A program made the position numbers and the translations under genes. Positions 4,589-7,671 of a stretch of 7,671 bases of DNA are shown one piece after another; within the stretch, counting starts at the first letter, position 1; the number at the start of each line of letters is the position of its first letter. This DNA is from Firmicutes bacterium UBA3914. GTDB taxonomy: Bacteria; Bacillota; Limnochordia; Darwinibacteriales; Darwinibacteriaceae. The stretch lies in the NCBI GenBank assembly GCA_002391385.1, contig DGEY01000029.1:16767-24437 (forward strand). The letters run 5' to 3'. The notes beneath the pieces are model-generated. The model was not told where the DNA came from, searched no databases, and saw nothing but the letters and a program-made list of their open reading frames with translations.

Positions 4589-7369
4589 TTAGCCTTGGAC
4601 CACCTCTAGGCAGCGCCGGCAGATGCCGGGATGCTCCGGATCCGAACTGAGCTCGGCGAAGTACTTCCAGCAGCGCTGGCATTTTTCGCCTTCCGCCCGG
4701 AACACATCCACCGCCAGTCCCGGTTCGCTGTAGAGGGTCTGCCCCGCCTCTTCCCAAGGCTTCACTTCCACCTGGGAAACGATGAACAGCAGGCGCAGGT
4801 CCGGGGCAAAGGCCTCAAGGACATCCCTTTTGGCCTGGTCCGCGTAGAGCACCAAGCGGGCTTCGTTGGCTCCGCCAATCACCTTAGCGGTGCGGGCCAG
4901 CTCCAAACCCTTGGCCACGATGCGCCTGATCTCCAGGAACTCGTCCCAGCGGCGTTCCAGCTCTTCATCCCAGTACTCGGCGGGCAGCTCCTGCCAGGTG
5001 GAAAAATGCACGCTCTTCTCCGGCCGCACCTGTTCGGGCAGGTAGCCCCAGATCTCTTCGGCAGTAAAGACCAGGATCGGGGCGATGAGCTGGGCCAGTT
5101 CCTTGATGATGGCCAGGAAGGCCGTCTGCGCGGAGCGGCGCTCCCTGCTGTCCGGAGCATCGCAGTAAAGGCGATCCTTCAGCACATCGAGGTAGAACCC
5201 GCCCAGATCCACCGCACAGAACTGGTGCACAGCGTGGTACACGATGTGGAAATCGTAAGCGGCATAGGCCTTCCGCACTCTCTTGCTGAGCTTGGACAGC
5301 TGCATCAATGCCCAGCGATCAAGCTCTTCCATCTCCCCGTAGGGAACGCTGTGTACCGCCGGGTCGAAATCGTGCAGGTTGCCCAGGATAAAGCGGGCGG
5401 TGTTGCGGATCCGCCGGTAGACATCGGACAGCTGTTTGAGGATATCTGGGGAGATGCGGATATCGCCCCGGAAATCGGCGGAGGAAACCCACAGCCGCAA
5501 AATATCTGCGCCGTACTGCTCCCAGACTTCTTCCGGAGCAATGACGTTGCCCAAGGACTTGGACATCTTATACCCTTCCCCATCCACCACCATACCGTGG
5601 GTGAGCACAGACCGGTAGGGAGCCTGGCCCTTGGTGGCCACCGCCACAGACAGGGAGGACTGGAACCAGCCCCGGTGCTGATCGCTGCCCTCTAAATAGA
5701 GGTCAGCGGGCCAGGACAGCCCGTCCCTGGAAGTGAGCACCGCCCAGTGGGAGACGCCGGAGTCAAACCACACATCCATGGTATCCGTCTCTTTTTCGAA
5801 GCTGGTGCCGCCGCAGGCCGGGCAGGTAAAGCCCGGAGGCAGAAGCTCCTGGGCGGACTTCTCAAACCAGGCGTTGGAGCCCTCTTGGCTGAAGATCTCC
5901 GCCACATGGTCCACAGTCTCCCGGGAGGCAATGGTCTCTCCACAGGCACAGTAAAAGACGGGGATGGGCACACCCCAAACCCTCTGCCGGGAGATGCACC
6001 AATCGCCGCGCTCGGCTACCATGCCTCTGATGCGGTCAATGCCCCAACTGGGAATCCACTGGACTCCGTCAATGGCCTGGAGCATGGCCTCCCGGAACTG
6101 CTCGATGGAGATGAACCACTGATCAGTAGCACGGTAGATCACCGGTTCCTTACAGCGCCAGCAGTGGGGATAGGCGTGATCCACAAAATCCAGTTTCAAA
6201 AGGTCCCCTGAGCGCTCCAGATCACCGGTGACCGCCCGGTTGCCCTCGTCCAGCGTTAAGCCGGCGTAGGGCCCCGCCTCTTCCGTAAACCGTCCCTCGG
6301 CATCCACCGGCGAGAGTACGGGCAGATCATATTCCAACCCAACCAGGTAGTCTTCGTGGCCGTGCCCCGGCGCCGTATGCACACAGCCGGTACCGGCTTC
6401 CAAGGTCACATGACCGCCCAGGATGACCAGGGAATCCCGCTCCAAGAGGGGATGGCGGCACACAACGCCCTCCAGCTCTACACCCTTAAACTCGCCCACC
6501 ACTGCCTGGGCTTCCAGGCCCAGCTCCTCCAGGACGCCCTTGGCCAGTTCTTTGGCCATGAGCAGCTTTCCCCGCTCGGTCTGCACCAAGACGTATTCAA
6601 ATTGGGGATGCAGGGCAATGGCTAAGTTCGCCGGTATGGTCCAGGGCGTGGTGGTCCAGATCACGATGTAGGTATCTTCTTCAGGGAGAAGACCCCTGCC
6701 ATCCCGCACCGGGAAACGCACATAGATGCTGGGGGAGCGGTGGTCGTGATACTCAATCTCCGCCTCGGCCAGGGCAGTCTGGCAGTCTGCACACCAGTAC
6801 ACAGGCTTTTTGGCTTTGTAGACATAACCCTTTTCCACCATGTCCCCGAACAAGCGGATCTGGGTGGCCTCATAGTGGGGATGCATGGTGATGTAGGGGT
6901 CGGCCCACTCTCCCCAGACCCCCAGGCGCCTAAACTGGCTGCGCTGGTTATCGATCTGCTCCAGGGCATAGGCGGCGCAGTGCTTCCGAAACTCAGAGAC
7001 GGACATCCCTTCCCGCTTTTTCCCCAGGGCCCTGACCACATGCAGCTCAATGGGCAAGCCGTGGGTGTCCCAGCCGGGAACATAGGGGCACTGATAGCCG
7101 GCCAAAGAGCGGGAGCGAATGACGATATCCTTCAGCACTTTATTCAGCGCCGTGCCGATATGGATGTTACCGTTGGCGTACGGAGGGCCATCGTGCAGAA
7201 TGAACGTGGGCCTGTTCTGGGCCCTGCCCAGCTCCTGCAGCTGGCCGTAATAATCCTCAGCGTCCCACTTCTCCAGCATGGCAGGTTCCCGCTGGGGCAG
7301 ATTCCCCCGCATAGGAAAGTCTGTCACAGGCAGCTGTAACGTGTGTTGATATGCCGATCCTTTTTCCAT
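4589..7369 (-). CDS. ileS: isoleucyl-tRNA synthetase
   Basis: This 926-residue class I synthetase charges tRNA-Ile with isoleucine in the cytoplasm and edits mischarged valine. The HIGH-type signature reads HIGT (70-73, within PPYANGNIHIGTALNK), with Thr as fourth residue. KMSKS is at 601-605. The editing domain has the threonine-rich WTTTPWTIPANLAI from 238 and GTGCVHTAPGHGHEDY at 326-341. The C-terminus carries a zinc-binding group of Cys897, Cys900, Cys917 and Cys920, as in the common bacterial IleRS form; length is also normal (B. subtilis about 921). The start is ATG at 7369 with GGGGAGGAG 5 nt upstream. The frame stays open further upstream, but that part overlaps the T-box and terminator and is not translated. 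Expression is set by the T-box leader just upstream. Confidence 0.98.
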   Translation of the reverse strand: MEKGSAYQHTLQLPVTDFPMRGNLPQREPAMLEKWDAEDYYGQLQELGRAQNRPTFILHDGPPYANGNIHIGTALNKVLKDIVIRSRSLAGYQCPYVPGWDTHGLPIELHVVRALGKKREGMSVSEFRKHCAAYALEQIDNQRSQFRRLGVWGEWADPYITMHPHYEATQIRLFGDMVEKGYVYKAKKPVYWCADCQTALAEAEIEYHDHRSPSIYVRFPVRDGRGLLPEEDTYIVIWTTTPWTIPANLAIALHPQFEYVLVQTERGKLLMAKELAKGVLEELGLEAQAVVGEFKGVELEGVVCRHPLLERDSLVILGGHVTLEAGTGCVHTAPGHGHEDYLVGLEYDLPVLSPVDAEGRFTEEAGPYAGLTLDEGNRAVTGDLERSGDLLKLDFVDHAYPHCWRCKEPVIYRATDQWFISIEQFREAMLQAIDGVQWIPSWGIDRIRGMVAERGDWCISRQRVWGVPIPVFYCACGETIASRETVDHVAEIFSQEGSNAWFEKSAQELLPPGFTCPACGGTSFEKETDTMDVWFDSGVSHWAVLTSRDGLSWPADLYLEGSDQHRGWFQSSLSVAVATKGQAPYRSVLTHGMVVDGEGYKMSKSLGNVIAPEEVWEQYGADILRLWVSSADFRGDIRISPDILKQLSDVYRRIRNTARFILGNLHDFDPAVHSVPYGEMEELDRWALMQLSKLSKRVRKAYAAYDFHIVYHAVHQFCAVDLGGFYLDVLKDRLYCDAPDSRERRSAQTAFLAIIKELAQLIAPILVFTAEEIWGYLPEQVRPEKSVHFSTWQELPAEYWDEELERRWDEFLEIRRIVAKGLELARTAKVIGGANEARLVLYADQAKRDVLEAFAPDLRLLFIVSQVEVKPWEEAGQTLYSEPGLAVDVFRAEGEKCQRCWKYFAELSSDPEHPGICRRCLEVVQG

Positions 7370-7391
7370 AGCTACTCCTCCCCTGTACCAT

Positions 7392-7417
7392 AAAAAAACC
7401 GCCCCGGAAAGGGACGG
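7392..7417 (-). terminator. T-box leader terminator of ileS
   Basis: On the minus strand, CCGTCCC (7417-7411) pairs with GGGGCGG (7405-7399), including one U-G pair, around a five-base loop. Seven T follow (7398-7392). In the uncharged-tRNA state the 3' bases CCCT (7413-7410) would instead pair with AGGG of the T-box (7438-7435) to form the antiterminator. Confidence 0.93.
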
Positions 7418-7632
7418 AAATGACCGCGGTACCACCCTAGTTAAGACGCCGGTACACCAAGCGCCTTCACTCTGCGGGTATAACGGTACCACCGGCTCAG
7501 CCTACTTCGAGGTTCAGCTGGCAACTCCCGGGTGATCTTCCTTAGCTGTTCCTGGCATCCGCTCGCACCTGCCCGGACTCTCTGCAGCCACTCCCAGCTA
7601 GTACTCTCCCGTTCATCGTCTTTTCCAATATT
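7392..7632 (-). promoter_or_regulatory. T-box leader with isoleucine specifier
   Basis: This untranslated leader senses uncharged tRNA-Ile. The T-box sequence AGGGTGGTACCGCGG is at 7438-7424 and its TGGT bulge pairs with the tRNA 3' end. Stem I begins with GATGAACGGGAGAGTA at about 7617-7602. The distal part contains GCAGAGAGTC at about 7587-7578. The specifier loop GGAAGATCACCCGGGAGT has ATC at 7536-7534, an isoleucine codon, which matches the gene downstream. The linker region AGTAGGCTGAGCCGG and the ACCGTTA and GAGTGAAG elements are also typical. When tRNA-Ile is mostly charged the terminator forms; uncharged tRNA stabilises the antiterminator and ileS is transcribed. Confidence 0.96.
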
Positions 7633-7638
7633 GTCGAT

Positions 7639-7667
7639 ATTATACCCAACCAGCACCGAGAAGTCAA
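7639..7667 (-). promoter_or_regulatory. sigma-A promoter for the ileS T-box transcript
   Basis: A near-consensus housekeeping promoter on the minus strand: TTGACT (-35, 7667-7662), a 17-nt spacer and a perfect TATAAT (-10, 7644-7639). Transcription should start near 7632, just before the T-box stem I. Confidence 0.92.
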
Positions 7668-7671
7668 CACC

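Noticed and set aside
7370..7492. N-terminal extension of ileS to 7492
   Set aside because: The extension would translate the T-box and its terminator; the ATG at 7369 has a strong ribosome binding site and matches the family N-terminus.
7441..7656. 71-codon minus-strand frame upstream of ileS
   Set aside because: It begins upstream of the expected transcription start and lies entirely within the T-box leader, whose RNA elements explain the sequence.

Overview
This window reads as core chromosome from a spore-forming, fairly GC-rich member of the Bacillota, most likely from a clostridial or Peptococcaceae-like lineage. The signs are the gene order, a T-box leader, PyrR-type RNA control, a YteA-family sporulation zinc-finger protein and strong AGGAGG-like ribosome binding sites. 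Lineage is inferred from these features; no database search was run. Every gene I can support lies on the minus strand, so transcription runs from high to low coordinates.

Layout in the direction of transcription: (1) 7392-7667, a sigma-A promoter and an isoleucine T-box leader ending in a terminator hairpin. (2) 4589-7369, ileS, followed by a strong terminator at 4541-4574. (3) 3183-4519, a small DUF5665-like membrane protein, a YteA/DksA-type C4 zinc-finger protein and lspA. These are close together (gaps of 2 and 18 nt), and lspA overlaps the next gene, ylyB, by 20 nt. (4) 2282-3202, the RluA-family pseudouridine synthase ylyB. (5) 2148-2237, a PyrR-controlled attenuator. (6) pyrR, which appears to start at an AUU codon. 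(7) A second PyrR-binding hairpin in the pyrR-pyrP gap that runs into the pyrP Shine-Dalgarno sequence. (8) 303-1544, the uracil permease pyrP/uraA, with a terminator at 258-289. (9) 1-257, no convincing gene, but an unidentified minus-strand RNA with long complementary segments in pseudoknot order at 83-179.

The order ileS - small zinc-finger gene - lspA - ylyB - pyrR - pyrP is the one I recall from Bacillus subtilis, where it continues into pyrB and the rest of the pyrimidine pathway. Here a terminator follows pyrP and no pyrB reading frame is visible, so the salvage and regulator pair is separated from the biosynthetic genes at least at this point.

The most interesting parts are regulatory. 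One PyrR appears to act on two RNA sites by two mechanisms: transcription attenuation upstream of pyrR and probable translational occlusion at pyrP. pyrR also has a probable non-canonical start codon. The structured RNA near the left edge is the best candidate for something not described by the gene list.
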